Positions 19,702 to 30,414 of a stretch of 64,000 nucleotides of DNA are shown in pieces. The notes below the pieces were generated by a model that was given only the letters and a program-made list of their open reading frames with translations, was not told the origin of the DNA and did not search any database. The position numbers were made by a program, and so were the translations under genes. Numbering within the stretch: the stretch's first letter is position 1; each line of letters opens with the position of its first letter. The stretch comes from Peromyscus leucopus (lineage: Eukaryota; Chordata; Mammalia; Rodentia; Cricetidae), in NCBI RefSeq assembly GCF_004664715.2, contig NC_051073.1, positions 65,725,664 through 65,789,663 on the forward strand, read 5' to 3'.

Positions 19702-19986
19702 TTTCTGTGGGTTCTGTGGAACTGTGCTCAGGACCTCAGAGGTTCCTGTGGGTTCTGTGGGACTATGCTCAGGTCCTCAGAGGTTCCTGTGGGTTCTGTG
19801 GGACTGTGCTCAGGACCTCAGAGGTTTCTGCGTGTTCTGTGGGACTGTGTTCAGGACCTCAGAGGTTTCTGTGGGTTCTGTGGGACTGTGCTCAGGTCCT
19901 CAGAGGTTCCTGTGGGTTCTGTGGGACTGTGCTCAGGACCTCAGAGGTTTCTGTGGGTTCTGTGGGACTGTGCTCAGGTCCTAAGG
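19702..19986 (+). repeat. 41-bp minisatellite, about 7 copies
   Basis: Unit 'tttctgtgggttctgtggga' then 'ctgtgctcaggacctcagagg' (41 bp) repeats about seven times. The variants ttcct/tttct and gacc/gtcc are shared between units. Because 41 is not a multiple of 3 and the unit lacks stops, all three plus frames stay open, which produces overlapping false ORFs. Confidence 0.95.
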
Positions 19987-20688
19987 TTTACCCACAGGCA
20001 CTTTACTCTCGCAGCTACCTTAAATGTGATTTTAACTCATGTTAAGACATTAGTGGTAGGGCTGGCGATTTCACTCACACGACTGCACACAGGCTAAAAT
20101 GATCAGTTCTTCTCACCAGCTCAGCAATGCCACACAAGGTTTGGCGGCAGCGTCCGCAATGCTGAGAGTCCTGCCTTTCTTCTATCTTGCCAGGCAAGTC
20201 TGATGGTGAATCTCATGCTCCTTGAGAAGCGGGTGATGCAAGTCTCATCACGATTTCTCTCCATCGGCCTTCTAGAATAACCCATAAAAAGTGATCTCCT
20301 CTTCGGAGGCGCCAGCTTACCCGAGTCAGGCTCTGAATCGAACCGCTCCTGTCAGGACAGATTCCTGCTTTTCTGCTCGCCCACGCCCAGGCTTCCTTTC
20401 CAAAACGTTACAAGTAAATATCACTTATATTGTTTTTTAAAAACTTTCCCTCTGGGGAACCCACTGCCACCCCCTAAAAGTCTGGGAGGCCTGCCTGTGA
20501 TTATATTTTTCCTAAGCCCAAGTCCAAGTTTTGTTTGTTATGGAAACATTTAATCTTTTTAAAAAGGCCTCAAGTCTTGGAGATAGACACTCACGTGGGC
20601 CATGTACGCACACCCAAATCGGAGCAGAGCTGGAGGACAGTGGGGCTTCTGGGGAGGATGGTCATGGTGGGTGGGGTGAGCAACAGAG
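19987..20688. other. no feature recognised
   Basis: Single-copy-looking sequence without a supported gene or repeat. Confidence 0.35.
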
Positions 20689-20819
20689 AAAGGAAGGGAA
20701 GGAGAGAGGGAGGGAAGGAAGGGAGGGAGGGAGGGAGGGGAGAGAGGGAGGAGAGAGGGAAGGGAGGAGGGAGGAGGAAGAAGGAAGGAAGGAAAGAAGG
20801 AAGGAAGGAAGGAAGGAGA
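20689..20819 (+). repeat. polypurine tract (GGAA/GGGA)n
   Basis: About 130 bases almost only A and G in GGAA, GGGA and GAGA units. The Glu/Gly/Arg-rich and Pro/Ser/Phe-rich frames over it are artefacts. Confidence 0.95.
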
Positions 20820-21126
20820 CACACCTCTGAGCCTGGGGAGATGGAAACAGGGGACAGGGGTCTGGGGAAATGAACTGTTTTTAAAAGGGAAGGCAGCAGT
20901 CTCTGTAGTTCTCACGCTGTCAAATCTAGAGAATGACACAATACTAAAAAAGGAACGACTGTCAACCCTGTGTGTGTATAAGCCTAGGTGTGGGTTTCGG
21001 TTCTGTTCACCTTATGCTGCTTATTTGATGTTTGATCAGAGCAAACAGGTTTAATAAGGAAAGAGAAGAAGAATTTTTGGGAGTTGGGGGAACTCCAAGG
21101 AAAGACCACCTAGCTGTAGGTTGAAT

Positions 21127-21200
21127 TTTTTTTTTTTAACATTTATTTATTTTGTGTGTTTGGGGGGAAAGGTGTAATCATGTGGCATGGCATCCATGCT
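21127..21200 (-). mobile_element. possible tRNA-derived SINE fragment
   Basis: A T run followed by 'aacatttatttattttgtg' and 'catgtggcatggcatcc' resembles the antisense tail of B2/B3-related SINEs. Confidence 0.3.
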
Positions 21201-21239
21201 TTATATTTTAAACATGCTGTCGGCCACTTAAGTTAAAAC

Positions 21240-21376
21240 CTAGCCAGGCTCAGTGGTGAATCATTCCTGTAGTCCCACCTACTCAGGAAGCTGAGACAAG
21301 AAGATTGCTCGATTCTAGGAGTTCAAGACCAGTCTGGGCCAGATAGCAAAACCCCTGTCTTTAAAAAAATAATAAT
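21240..21376 (+). mobile_element. B1-family (proto-B1-like) SINE
   Basis: 'agccaggctcagtggtgaat', 'cctgtagtcccacctactca', 'ggaagctgagacaagaagat' and 'ccagtctgggcc' form a 7SL-derived monomer, more Alu-like than the other B1 copies. An A-rich tail with AAT units follows. Confidence 0.7.
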
Positions 21377-21639
21377 AATAATTCTCTGATATGCCTCTTT
21401 CCTCATTTCTTTTTGATATTGAGCCATTTTGTAGATTTGAATGGAACATCTCTGGGTGTTTTTTCTACACTTTGAAGAAGCAAGTAACGCCATGGACCTT
21501 ATGGGCTCTGTGGATGGTGTAGTTGATTGAGGAGTGGTTTTTCCTTAGTGCCTGCCAAGCAATTAGTAGGAGCAGTTTTATAAAGGTGCTCCAACCAGCC
21601 ATAACAATCGCCCTGGATGGTGATGCTGATTTCTTTTTG

Positions 21640-21705
21640 GTAGACGTGGAAAGTGAGGCTCCGAAGGCGAAAGACACTGTCCAGAGCAATGGGAACGGTA
21701 AGGAT
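21640..21705 (+). mobile_element. MIR-like remnant
   Basis: 'gacgtggaaagtgaggctcc' then 'gaaggcgaaagacactgtcc' tracks the MIR core (gaggaaactgaggc...). Confidence 0.35.
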
Positions 21706-22142
21706 AAAAGCTGTGGTTCCAACTAGGTCTGGCCCCAAGGACCTTTTTATCCAGGCTTCCTCGCAGGAGGAAGACTCAACCTGCATCTCTCCACACTGTC
21801 CTGCCTCTTCCTGCACCCATGTCATCGAGGCCCACGGGACTAATTGTCCCTGGCTCGCTTGCTTTTCTAGTTGCATGCACACAAAACATCAGCCGTCACC
21901 TGAGAGCATCCTGACCTTTCATGCCACGGCTCCACAGTGACTGCAGAAGGGCCTGTATAGACCTCAAATACTTCCAACGGGCAGCTTCCTGAAACCCTTT
22001 GAAAGCAGACACAGGAGGCCTTGTTTTAAAAAGTCAGCTAGTCATTGATGTTTTGATTTGAGTCTTTAGACTTATCAAAGTTACACCTGCACACAGCTTG
22101 GAGAGGTCTACCACGCTCTACTGCTTCAAGAATTAATTCTTA

Positions 22143-22321
22143 GCTGGGTGGTGGTGGCGGCGGCGGCGCACGCCTTGAAGCCCAGCCCTCCAGGAGGCAG
22201 AGGCAAGCGGATCTCTCTGTGAGTTTGAGGCCAGCCTGGTTTACAAAGTGAGTTCCAGGACAGCCAGGGATACACAGAGAAACTCTGTCTCAACCAAAAA
22301 CCAAAACAAACAAACAAACAA
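22143..22321 (+). mobile_element. B1 SINE
   Basis: 'gctgggtggtggtggcggcg' head, 'gaggcagaggcaagcggatc', 'ccaggacagccagggataca' and 'aaactctgtctcaa' then an A/CAAA tail. A GGC triplet expansion lies in the head (22153-22166). Confidence 0.95.
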
Positions 22322-23089
22322 GATTCTTAAATGTCCACCACGACAGACAGGGTTTAGTTTTCATCCTGTGCCTTGGTTCCACCCTACATAACCATGCCTT
22401 TTCATTCTACATTCTCCCAACCTTACTACATGCTAATGTGGTTTACCAACCACTCCCTGGTTACCCTATGAAAATATAAATTATGTTTATAATGGCCCCT
22501 TGCCACAAAACTGTGATTACATTTTCTTTCCTAGAAGTTAGTAACTGACTCCCCCCCCTCCCATTTGTCTCATTTCCTTGGCATTAAGTAATAATTAAAA
22601 GTTCAAACTCTGCCCGAGTCTAAATTCCTTCCGTGGTGGTTTAGATGATCAATTCTTCTATGAACTTCACCTCTGGGCAGAAGCCTGGGCCGGCTCCCAC
22701 CCTGGTTACTTCTGAGCTCAGTGTGAAGTTGCACTCCAGCCTCCAGGACCCCTGCAGCATCTGGGGGCTCGATCTGCTATTTTCTCCAGCTGGGGTTCTC
22801 CTCATTCTCAGTTTCTTCTCTCATCGGCAAGAAGCTCCCTCCAGCAACTTCAGGAAGCAGGAAGTGGGTCTTCTTTATCTCCCCACTCCAGCACTTCGTG
22901 TCACGGGTACTCCACAAATGCTTGCTACCGTAATAAAAACTAAGAACGGGAGGCAGGAAAACCCCAGCGGAAACAACCTGGCCAGAAACCTAAAAAGCAA
23001 AGGAGAGATTTGCATAAGCCACCGTGAAAGTTGGAGAGAACGCCAGCGCAGGCAGACGGAAGCGCAGGAGGGAACAGAGACCCTGAATG
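22322..23089. other. no gene recognised
   Basis: A plus-strand frame of 169 codons (22645-23154) runs through this area. It shows no domain, has a low-complexity Lys end and overlaps a MIR-like remnant, so I do not call it a gene. Confidence 0.35.
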
Positions 23090-23280
23090 ACCACATATCC
23101 TTTCTGGGACTTGGTTTGTCTCTGGGGAAAAAAAAAAAAAGACCAGAATGGTAATACCTACTTAGGAAAACCATAGTGTCCAATGAGAACTCAGTCGCGC
23201 TGAGCACCTTTGAATGCCATCCTTTTACAATAGCATTTAAATTAAATTGTGTATGTAAAGTCCCCAACACAATGCCCCTC
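23090..23280 (+). mobile_element. MIR-like remnant
   Basis: 'gggacttggtttgtctctgg', an A run, 'gaatggtaatacctactta' and later 'gtatgtaaagtccccaacac' follow MIR order. Confidence 0.4.
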
Positions 23281-23403
23281 TTCTGTGGTACTTGCCAACG
23301 GGAAGGACTTCTTTCTTGTCCTAGGCTAGCTGGATCACTCTGCATCACCAAACACAGCAACGTGAATTATAATTGTTTGAAATAATCATAGAAAATTGAC
23401 GTG

Positions 23404-23480
23404 GGAGGTTTGGGGTGTGGCTCAGTGGTGGAGCACTTGACCGACATGCCAAGGCCCTGTGTTCAATTTCCAGGACTCAA
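23404..23480 (+). mobile_element. ID-like SINE
   Basis: 'ggaggtttggggtgtggctc', 'agtggtggagcacttgacc' and 'ccctgtgttcaatttccagg' match the tRNA-Ala-derived ID/BC1 pattern. Confidence 0.7.
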
Positions 23481-23894
23481 GGAAAAGAAGTTTAGCTTTG
23501 GATTCAATGCAATAGTGTCGATGTCACCAGGAGTGATCTTGCTGTGTGTTCTTAGGCAAGTTTCTTCTCCTTTCTTAGCCTGAGTAGTGAAATGTCTTCA
23601 GTGAAATGTCTCAGGCCCCTTACGCTACCACCGTTTTTACTTTGTACAATCTTGTCTTGTGACCCGTCTTCCAGAACAGCCCCTCCCTACCTGCTGCTGT
23701 GAGCCAGCCTGGGCTAGCTTGCTCCTGGCACCGGCTTCCTTGGGGTCTGGGGTTCCCAGCTGCTGTCCTCTGAGGCAGAGTGGGAAGACCAGCTCACGGT
23801 ACAGTCTTCTGCACTGTAATGCAAAACAGACCTGGCCTTGGTGTCCAGCCAGCACCAGGGAAATGGACTGGGTTGTAACAAGCCACCTTGTCAG

Positions 23895-24240
23895 CGTCAG
23901 GCCCGGGTGATTAATGACTCTTTAATCCCATAGCCCAATACCTGACAAAATATGCTCGCGCCAAAAAGGCAGAACAAACCTAATTAGCCTGGTCGACCCA
24001 CTCCCAAGGTGTGGGTTGCTAAGGATCCCAGGGCTCGGAGAGCAAGCCTCTCCCTCCCTGTCCCTTTCAGGTCTGTGAAAGAATCAAGTGGCCACAAAGG
24101 GGAAGGGACTCCATTAAAAGGCAGGGGTTGGCCAATGAATAAACATGTAGGTTACCGTGTTGATATTGCGCTGAATACAGTTCTGAAGTGGGGTGCTTGG
24201 GGCCTCGGAGGCCGGCGCCCCGGGTATTGTGCTGGGGGAG
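23895..24240. promoter_or_regulatory. non-repeat block with clustered homeodomain-type sites
   Basis: TGATTAATGA (23908-23917), TAATCC (23923-23928) and TAATTA (23981-23986) lie within 80 bp in sequence with no repeat signature. 'gccaatgaataaacatgtag' near 24130 has CCAAT-like and FOX-like motifs. The region looks like a conserved enhancer, but that is inference. Confidence 0.3.
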
Positions 24241-24294
24241 GGACTGGCCATTTGAAGTCAAGGTGAGAACATACTGGGGGCAGATGGAACCTGC

Positions 24295-24480
24295 TTTGTT
24301 TGTGAAAGAGTTTTTCTGCTATTTATGCTAATGAGTGGGAAATACTTCTCAAGCATTTCAGATGGTTCTGTAATGAGGCCCGGCAGAATGTGCCAACATT
24401 GTTGGCCCTAGACAATCTTAAACTCCCACTCGGCACATTAGCAACCCCTTTCTTTACAGGAAGGCCCTCGGAGGGTGAGA
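24295..24480. promoter_or_regulatory. non-repeat block with POU/SOX-like motifs
   Basis: ATGCTAAT (24325-24332) resembles a POU octamer. 'acattgttggccctagacaa' (from about 24397) holds two opposed SOX-like ATTGT/ACAAT sites. No repeat is recognised. Confidence 0.3.
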
Positions 24481-24769
24481 GAGGACAATGAAGGAAGATT
24501 GAAAACATCACAAAGAGGGGCTTTTGTTTCCCGGTCCTTTGAACCCTCTCAAAGGCCCGGTTTCAAGGGGTATGTTGGGCCTGCCTTTCAACGTCTCTGG
24601 ATCCGGGATCCCTGTTGTTTAGCAACATAGAAAGCTGACCTTAATTGACTCCACTTCTGAGCAGGCTTTGTAAATCACTCTGCCCAGACTAAAACTTCCT
24701 GATGGTGTCTGTGGGTGAGAGCGACTGTCTGTCCCGGGGACACCAATTTGATCCTGGGTGCCTGGCACA

Positions 24770-24910
24770 ATGGCTTACAGCTGACCACTCTGATAGACAT
24801 TATTCGCTTTTATTCTCATAAGGACCCCCCTTCTCAAGGACGAATCACGACTCCCATTTTATAGGTAAGAAAAATGAGGCCTCCAGAGGCTCGCAGACCC
24901 GCTGAGAGCC
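24770..24910 (+). mobile_element. MIR SINE
   Basis: 'cattattcgcttttattctc', 'ataaggacc', 'cccattttataggtaagaaa' and 'aatgaggcctccagaggctc' match the MIR core in order. Confidence 0.65.
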
Positions 24911-25811
24911 CTATATCGAGAAGGAAGATGATCTGGGGCTTGTTCCTTCCCACAGCGTCGCAGATGGTCTGGGCTCTAGGGTGCATACATGTGTCAAAAG
25001 AGATCCCGGCCAGGATAAGTTTCTTTAACAGATTATTTTGCAGAGAAAGAACACCGCGAAGCTAGGGTTGCCTTCTGGATTTCCCCTTTCGCTTCCGTTC
25101 ATCTTGGCATTTCCTTGATGAGACTTGCCTCTGCGCTCTGGTTATGCACAGCTGATTTCCATCCATCCTTCCGCTTCCCACCCAGTGTCACACAGCTACT
25201 CAGTCTCCAACAGAGAAGAGGTATGGAGGTCCCACCTTCTGTGTGGGAATGATGCTTCATTGAGCCTCGTGGGGTCCAGGGTGTGCTAAGGAAAGGATCC
25301 ACCCTGGAGCTTGCTCGAGACACCAGGTCTACATCCTTAAAGCCTCTAGGCCTGTAAGAGTCGAAACTCATGGCACGTGACCATGAGGGCCCATGTTTAT
25401 ATCAGTACTCTGATTGCACAATCTGATATTCTGGTTGATTTCTGTCTCTGTTTTGTGAATGAAGTCTAATAAGACGGTGGAGCAGGAGAGATCGGTACAA
25501 CTGCTGTTGTTTGCTACCTCATCTTTGTAGAACATTCTTTATGCTATGGGATTCCAGGAGCCTGAGATACACAAGAGTGTTTTGTGGTCTCATCTGCGTA
25601 AATGGGGCACTGGTGGTCTCAAGAGGCCACGCTTTCCCTTCAAACTAGACCGGAGATTCCAGATAGGTGAAAATAGCGCTCTAAGAGACACCGGTGACCA
25701 AAGGACCCCATGGTCTCCTTTCCTGTTCACAGGCCAAGTATTTGCACCAAAAACACAGCAGAGGAGGAAGTTGCCTGGGTGAGGCTGGCTGCTGTCCATT
25801 CAGTGAGCCTC
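24911..25811. other. no feature recognised
   Basis: Unclassified DNA; 'cagtgtcacacagctactca' near 25183 may be a further MIR trace. No supported exon. Confidence 0.35.
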
Positions 25812-26000
25812 ATTTTTTTTTAAAAAATAATTTTTATTTATTTTTATTTCATGTGCATTTGTGTTTCGCCTGCATGTATATCTGTATGAAGGTATCCGAT
25901 CCCTTTGAAACTGGAGTTACATGCAGTTATGAGCTGCCATGTGGATGCTGGGAATTGAACCCGGGTCTTCTGGAAGAGCAGCCAGTGCTCTTAATGGTAA
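25812..26000 (-). mobile_element. B3 SINE, antisense
   Basis: Antisense order: T/A-rich tail, 'catgtgcatttgtgtttcgc', 'ctgcatgtatatctgtatga', 'gctgggaattgaacccgggt' (B box) and 'ggaagagcagccagtgctct' (A box). The extreme tRNA head is truncated. Confidence 0.85.
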
Positions 26001-26074
26001 AATTCATAAGAACCTACATGACACACTGAGAAACCACAGCAAAACAAGAAAATGCTTTTGAGTGTGACTTTCTC

Positions 26075-26550
26075 TCGTCTCAGTTTTCTTTCTGTTGCAA
26101 TAAAGGGGGAAAGGTCTTATCTCCGCAAACAGTGCAGGTTACAGCTCATTATTTCAGGGAAGCCACGGCATCAAGAGCTTGAAGCTGGTGGTCCTTTAGT
26201 AGAGCCACGAATCAGAAGAGAGTTATGAATGCATGCATGCCAGTGCTGCCCATTCAGCTCTGGTCCTCAAGACCGGAGGATGATGGTGCCCTGAGTGTGT
26301 GGTGCTCACACAATCCCTTTACATAATTAAGATAATCCTTCTCACACTTTTTTGCTTTTTTGTTTTGTTTTTCAAGACAGTGTTTCTCTGTATAACAGCC
26401 CTGAGTGTCCTAGAGCTTGCTTAGGAGACCAGGCTGGCCTTGAACTCTCAGAAATCTGCCTGCCTCTGACTCCAGAGTTCTTAGAGGCCCTTGTCTCGGG
26501 AGATTCTACCTTGTATCAAGTTGACACTTAAAACTAACCACCAGCAGCTG
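26075..26550 (-). mobile_element. old LTR-like repeat with an inserted B1
   Basis: 'tttctttctgttgcaataaa' at the left and 'tatcaagttgacacttaaaa' at the right resemble the two ends of the 'gtcaacttgac' class of rodent LTR, antisense. The middle is strongly diverged. A B1 lies inside. Confidence 0.35.
26352..26480 (-). mobile_element. B1 SINE, antisense
   Basis: 'ttttcaagacagtgtttctc', 'gaccaggctggccttgaact' and 'aaatctgcctgcctctgac' are antisense B1 landmarks. Confidence 0.85.
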
Positions 26551-26705
26551 TGTGCTCTACTCCCCTGACCCATGTTTTTAAAAGATGCCTGACTTTTTCT
26601 CTTACAATGGTCCTACATATTAAAGAGTCAACTCTACTTCTGGCAGGAGACCTATCAAGATAAACATGACATGGTTTTAAAACCTTCTATAATCGCAGAT
26701 CTCAG

Positions 26706-26780
26706 GGCTGGAGAAATAATGGCCCAGTGGTTAAGAATGCTTGATGCATAGCCATGAGGACCTGAGTATAGGCTACCTAC

Positions 26781-26824
<44 letters not shown>
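26706..26824 (+). mobile_element. partial B2 SINE followed by (AC)n
   Basis: 'gggctggagaaataatggcc', 'cagtggttaagaatgcttga' and 'gaggacctgagtata' are the B2 head and boxes. The element then gives way to about 22 AC units (26781-26824). Confidence 0.75.
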
Positions 26825-26826
<2 letters not shown>

Positions 26827-27700
26827 CTTACAGTTAACTCAGATATGTGTTATATTTAGGCTGTGCCAATGTGTGTATTCTGCTCAGGGTCTGTACTGGG
26901 CCTTACACACCCCTGAAGTGCTGTGTGGGCCACACACTTGGCAACCTGGCCACGGGCAAGTCACTGGTTCACAGGCCTGTTTCCTCAATTGACACCTGAC
27001 ACACTCAGTGTTTAAGTCCCTTAAAAGAATGGGTATAAAAGTATTTTGAAAAATTAACCCCTTGTGCATGTTTAAAGTAGTGCATAATTTTTTATCACTA
27101 CTGAACCGCTACAGGGCCGGAGCCCTGAGCATTGCCATAGCTGTTTCCTCTGGGCTGTGAATTAATGTGGAAAGCACCCCTGCCGGATTTGCATACACTG
27201 AGTTCATCATTTTTCTCTCTATTAATAGTGTTTGGAAGATGGAACAGCAATTTGAGGCATTCACAACCCTCCTTCCCTGCTGTAATACAACAGGCATCAG
27301 GGTTGGAGAAGGCTGGAGTGGTTTGCCAAAAGGACGAAGGTTTGTACTCTAGAGGAAAAAAGAGAAAAATCTCAAGTTGTTTATAGCCCTCTATGATTAT
27401 ACCACAATCAAGCCCGTGTATGGAAAAACGACAAGGAAATAAGGCAAAAGGCTAACAGAAAAAGAAACAGTATGGACGGAGATGCCTGAGCCATCGTCAC
27501 ACAGGGCCCAAGCAGAGCACACTGCTGCTTCAGTCACAGGGTTGAGGTGCTTCTGAATTAAAATATGCCTCCCCAAATATGTAGCAGGTCACAGCAAATC
27601 CGAGTGACCCAGTGAGTGTGTCAGGACTGTTGTAATTCCATCCTTGACACTCACCCATGCTGAGGTCTCTAGTGTATTAAAAGAGCTTTGTTTGTTTTTG
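26825..27700. other. no feature recognised
   Basis: AT-moderate unclassified sequence with no repeat family or exon recognised. Confidence 0.35.
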
Positions 27701-27710
27701 CATCTATCTG

Positions 27711-27772
<62 letters not shown>

Positions 27773-27921
27773 ATCTATCTATCATCTATCTACTATCTAT
27801 CTATCAATCAATCAATCAATCAATCAATCATCTATCTATCATTTATCTATCTATCTATCATTTATCTATCTATCTATCATTTATCTATCTATCTATCTAT
27901 CTATCTATGTATCTATCTATC

Positions 27922-27972
<51 letters not shown>
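27701..27972 (+). repeat. compound (ATCT)n tetranucleotide array
   Basis: About 270 bases of ATCT/CTAT units with several ATC and ATTT interruptions and an internal (CAAT)n block near 27803-27829. The Tyr-Leu-Ser-Ile frames over it are artefacts. Confidence 0.95.
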
Positions 27973-27974
<2 letters not shown>

Positions 27975-28360
27975 GTGTATGTATGTATATCCATCCCATG
28001 GTTGAACTCAAGCTGTCAGACTTAGTGGCAACAACAACCTTTACTCACTGAGCCATCTTGATAGTCTGAAAAAACAAACAAACAACAATATCAAGGAACC
28101 CTTTATAATACACGGCAGTGACACACAGTGTCGAATTCACAGAGTGGAGAATTGGGAAAGTAGTCTGTCTTCATTTAGGTCTCTTCAAGGGCCTCCCAGA
28201 ACCAGCCTTCTGTGTTTTGATGGTTTCTGTGTCGCCTTCACAGGCTTAATGCCAACGTCTTTCCCAGGGCCACCTCAAGTGCAGCATGAATGTGCTGGGG
28301 ACAGCTGGTATAGAAGTGTTCTTGTGACACAGTAGGATTTTCAAATGCGTGTACCAAGAC
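27973..28360. other. no feature recognised
   Basis: Unclassified sequence up to the next solo LTR. Confidence 0.35.
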
Positions 28361-28707
28361 TGTTGCTGGAGAGCTTCTCTCCAGGTTCCACCAAGCCCTG
28401 CAGTCCCACAATCCACGTATAAAATAGTCACTCAGACGCTTATATCACTTACAAACTGCATGGCCGTGGCAGGCTTCTTGCTAACTGTTCTTATATCTTA
28501 AATTAACCCATTTCTATAAATCTATACCTTGCCACATGGCTGGTGACTTACTGGCGTCTTTACATGATGCTTGTCCTGGCGGTGGCTGCAGTGTCTCTCT
28601 CTCCTTCTTCCTGTTTCCCCAATTCTCCTCTCTCTTTGTCCCGCCTATACTTCCTGCCTGGTCACCGGCCATCAGTGCTTTATTTATATAGAGCGATATC
28701 CACAGCA
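28361..28707 (-). mobile_element. solo LTR, mys-like cricetid ERV family (copy 3)
   Basis: TGTTGCTGGAG to CCACAGCA, flanked by perfect CAAGAC at 28355-28360 and 28708-28713. It shares 'gcatggc', 'ggcaggcttcttgctaactg', 'ctataaatctataccttgcc' and 'ttactggcgtctt' with copy 1 in the same orientation. Confidence 0.85.
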
Positions 28708-29204
28708 CAAGACCTCTACCCCATCCTTCTCCTCTAAGTGAATACAATCTCCCAGGCTGGGAGCTCTTTCCCCATTGGGCTAGCCAAGCAGGAGACTCTT
28801 GAGTATTTGTGGAAAACTGAAGAACAGTTCCAGACAAAATCGTTTCTGCTCTCAGGCCCGTGTTCTGTCCACACTATGTCGGAAACATAGACGGGCATGC
28901 TGGTGTCTTTCTACAGTGTCATAGTTTATTGAATAAAGATGGACTCACAAGCTACTTCAAGTTCCTTCCTTGTAATTCATCAAGGAGTCCCGAGTTTGCT
29001 TGGTAGTGGCTGCTGACAACTGCAACTTCTTTTCTCCCAATCTTAGTTACTAATCTTAACTCTCAGATCATGGATCACACGTCACACATACAGGCATATA
29101 GGTTTGAGGATGGCTAAGAAGAAGTTAGAGGCCGCAGGGTTCAGAGAGGTCCATAGCAAAGGCTGGGGCAGAGGGCTGATGTGGATACAAAGAGAACCAC
29201 TGAG
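28708..29204. other. no feature recognised
   Basis: Unclassified sequence; the left boundary of the following MaLR trace is unclear. Confidence 0.3.
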
Positions 29205-29330
29205 GGTGATCAGATACGATGCTACGGACTGTGTCATTGTGAACTGTAAGCCACCCTGATTGTATCCCTTTGTAAGAGTTGCCGTGGTCATAATGATTCT
29301 TCACAGTGATAGAAATCCTAACTAAGATAG
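29205..29330 (+). mobile_element. 3' end of a MaLR LTR
   Basis: 'gtgaactgtaagccaccctg', 'gtaagagttgccgtggtcat' and 'agaaatcctaactaagata' match the end of the rodent LTR class. The 5' part is too diverged or truncated to delimit. Confidence 0.65.
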
Positions 29331-29486
29331 TCACAAAGCTGTTGGGGGTGTGCACAGAACCTGCTCGTGGTGGTCGGTACAGGCTGGTCTGGACCACGGC
29401 TATTCAGGTGGGTGTGTCAAGCGGGGGCTGGCAGGAGTAGGGTGATAAGATTTGGCAGGTGCGCTGCATCACTTTTCGGTCTAGAG

Positions 29487-29733
29487 CAATGGTTCTCAAC
29501 CTTCCTAATGCTGCAAAGCTTTAATACAGTTCCTCACATTGTGGTGGCTCCCCAGCCACAAAATTACTTTCATTACTACTTTATAACTGTAATTTTGCTA
29601 CAGTTATGAATCGTAATGTAAAAAAAAAATGAATCATAATGTAAATATCTGATATACAGGATAGCTGGTATTCGACCCTGGGAAAGAGTCATTTGACGCT
29701 AAGGGGTCCAGACCCACAGGTTGAGAACCACTA
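29487..29733 (+). mobile_element. URR1-type hAT-Charlie element
   Basis: CAATGGTTCTCAACC and GGTTGAGAACCACTA are the terminal inverted repeats. Flanks GTCTAGAG (29479-29486) and GTCTAACA (29734-29741) match at 6 of 8. Inside are 'cctaatgctgcaaag', 'ctttataactgtaattttgc' and 'tctgatatacaggatagctg'. Non-autonomous, with no transposase. Confidence 0.9.
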
Positions 29734-29741
29734 GTCTAACA

Positions 29742-30414
29742 TGTTCAGTGAGCTCATGACCTGGCTTTCTTGGTATGCTTTTGACATGCCCGTGTGTCCA
29801 TGTGCCCATATTTTTCTGTATAAATAAGTTATTTCCTAGTCTGGGTCTCACCGTTTATGCCGGACAGCTGTGGGTTTTGCGGGCTATCTGGTGCAAACAA
29901 GGTGCAATCTTTCCTCAGATTTGTGTCCAAACTATCATAACTGCAGTTTCATAAAATGGAGTCACTCTGGGCAAGGCACAGCCTGAAATGTGGCGTTTCC
30001 TGTAACATGGAGTAACACAGAGCAGGGCATAGGGGAATCACCACAATTCACAAGCACTAAAGGCCAGAGGATTCATGAAGTGCAATTCCTCCACAGTCCT
30101 CAGCTCTTCACACAGACACGTGCGTGCGTGGGGGTGTGGGGGTGTGGGGGTGTCTCAGTAACTGGACATTCAGATTTCTTGAACTGTCTGGGGTGACGTG
30201 CACACCATGCTGCCAACATAGATGCTTTGCTCATGAAAATCTCAGGCCACTCAAGGTCAGTCCCTGAGGAACAGAGTTGATGTATACTTCCAGGCAAGGT
30301 GGAGGCCAGAGCTACAAACTGTCAAGTCCTCAAAGCTCTGTTCACTCCTGACCACACTTTGCAAAAACTTGTGGTTTTTTTTTTCTTTGCTGTAGTATAT
30401 TAAATGACATTTAT
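29742..30414. other. no feature recognised
   Basis: Unclassified sequence; a GGGTGT run lies near 30130-30150. Confidence 0.35.

Noticed and set aside
19702..19986. CRISPR-like array
   Set aside because: Units are contiguous with no unique spacers, and the window is mammalian. Minisatellite instead. The same applies to 35886-36104.
19564..20097. 177-codon frame with a Gly/Cys/Trp-rich repeat, considered as a repeat protein
   Set aside because: All three frames are open because the 41-bp unit lacks stops; no flanking exon signals.
20330..20350. tRNA-like 'ctgaatcgaaccgctcc' motif
   Set aside because: Only a T-arm-like string; no matching acceptor, D or anticodon arms could be found around it.
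22645..23154. 169-codon frame as a novel gene
   Set aside because: No domain, overlaps a MIR-like remnant and ends in a Lys run from an A tract.
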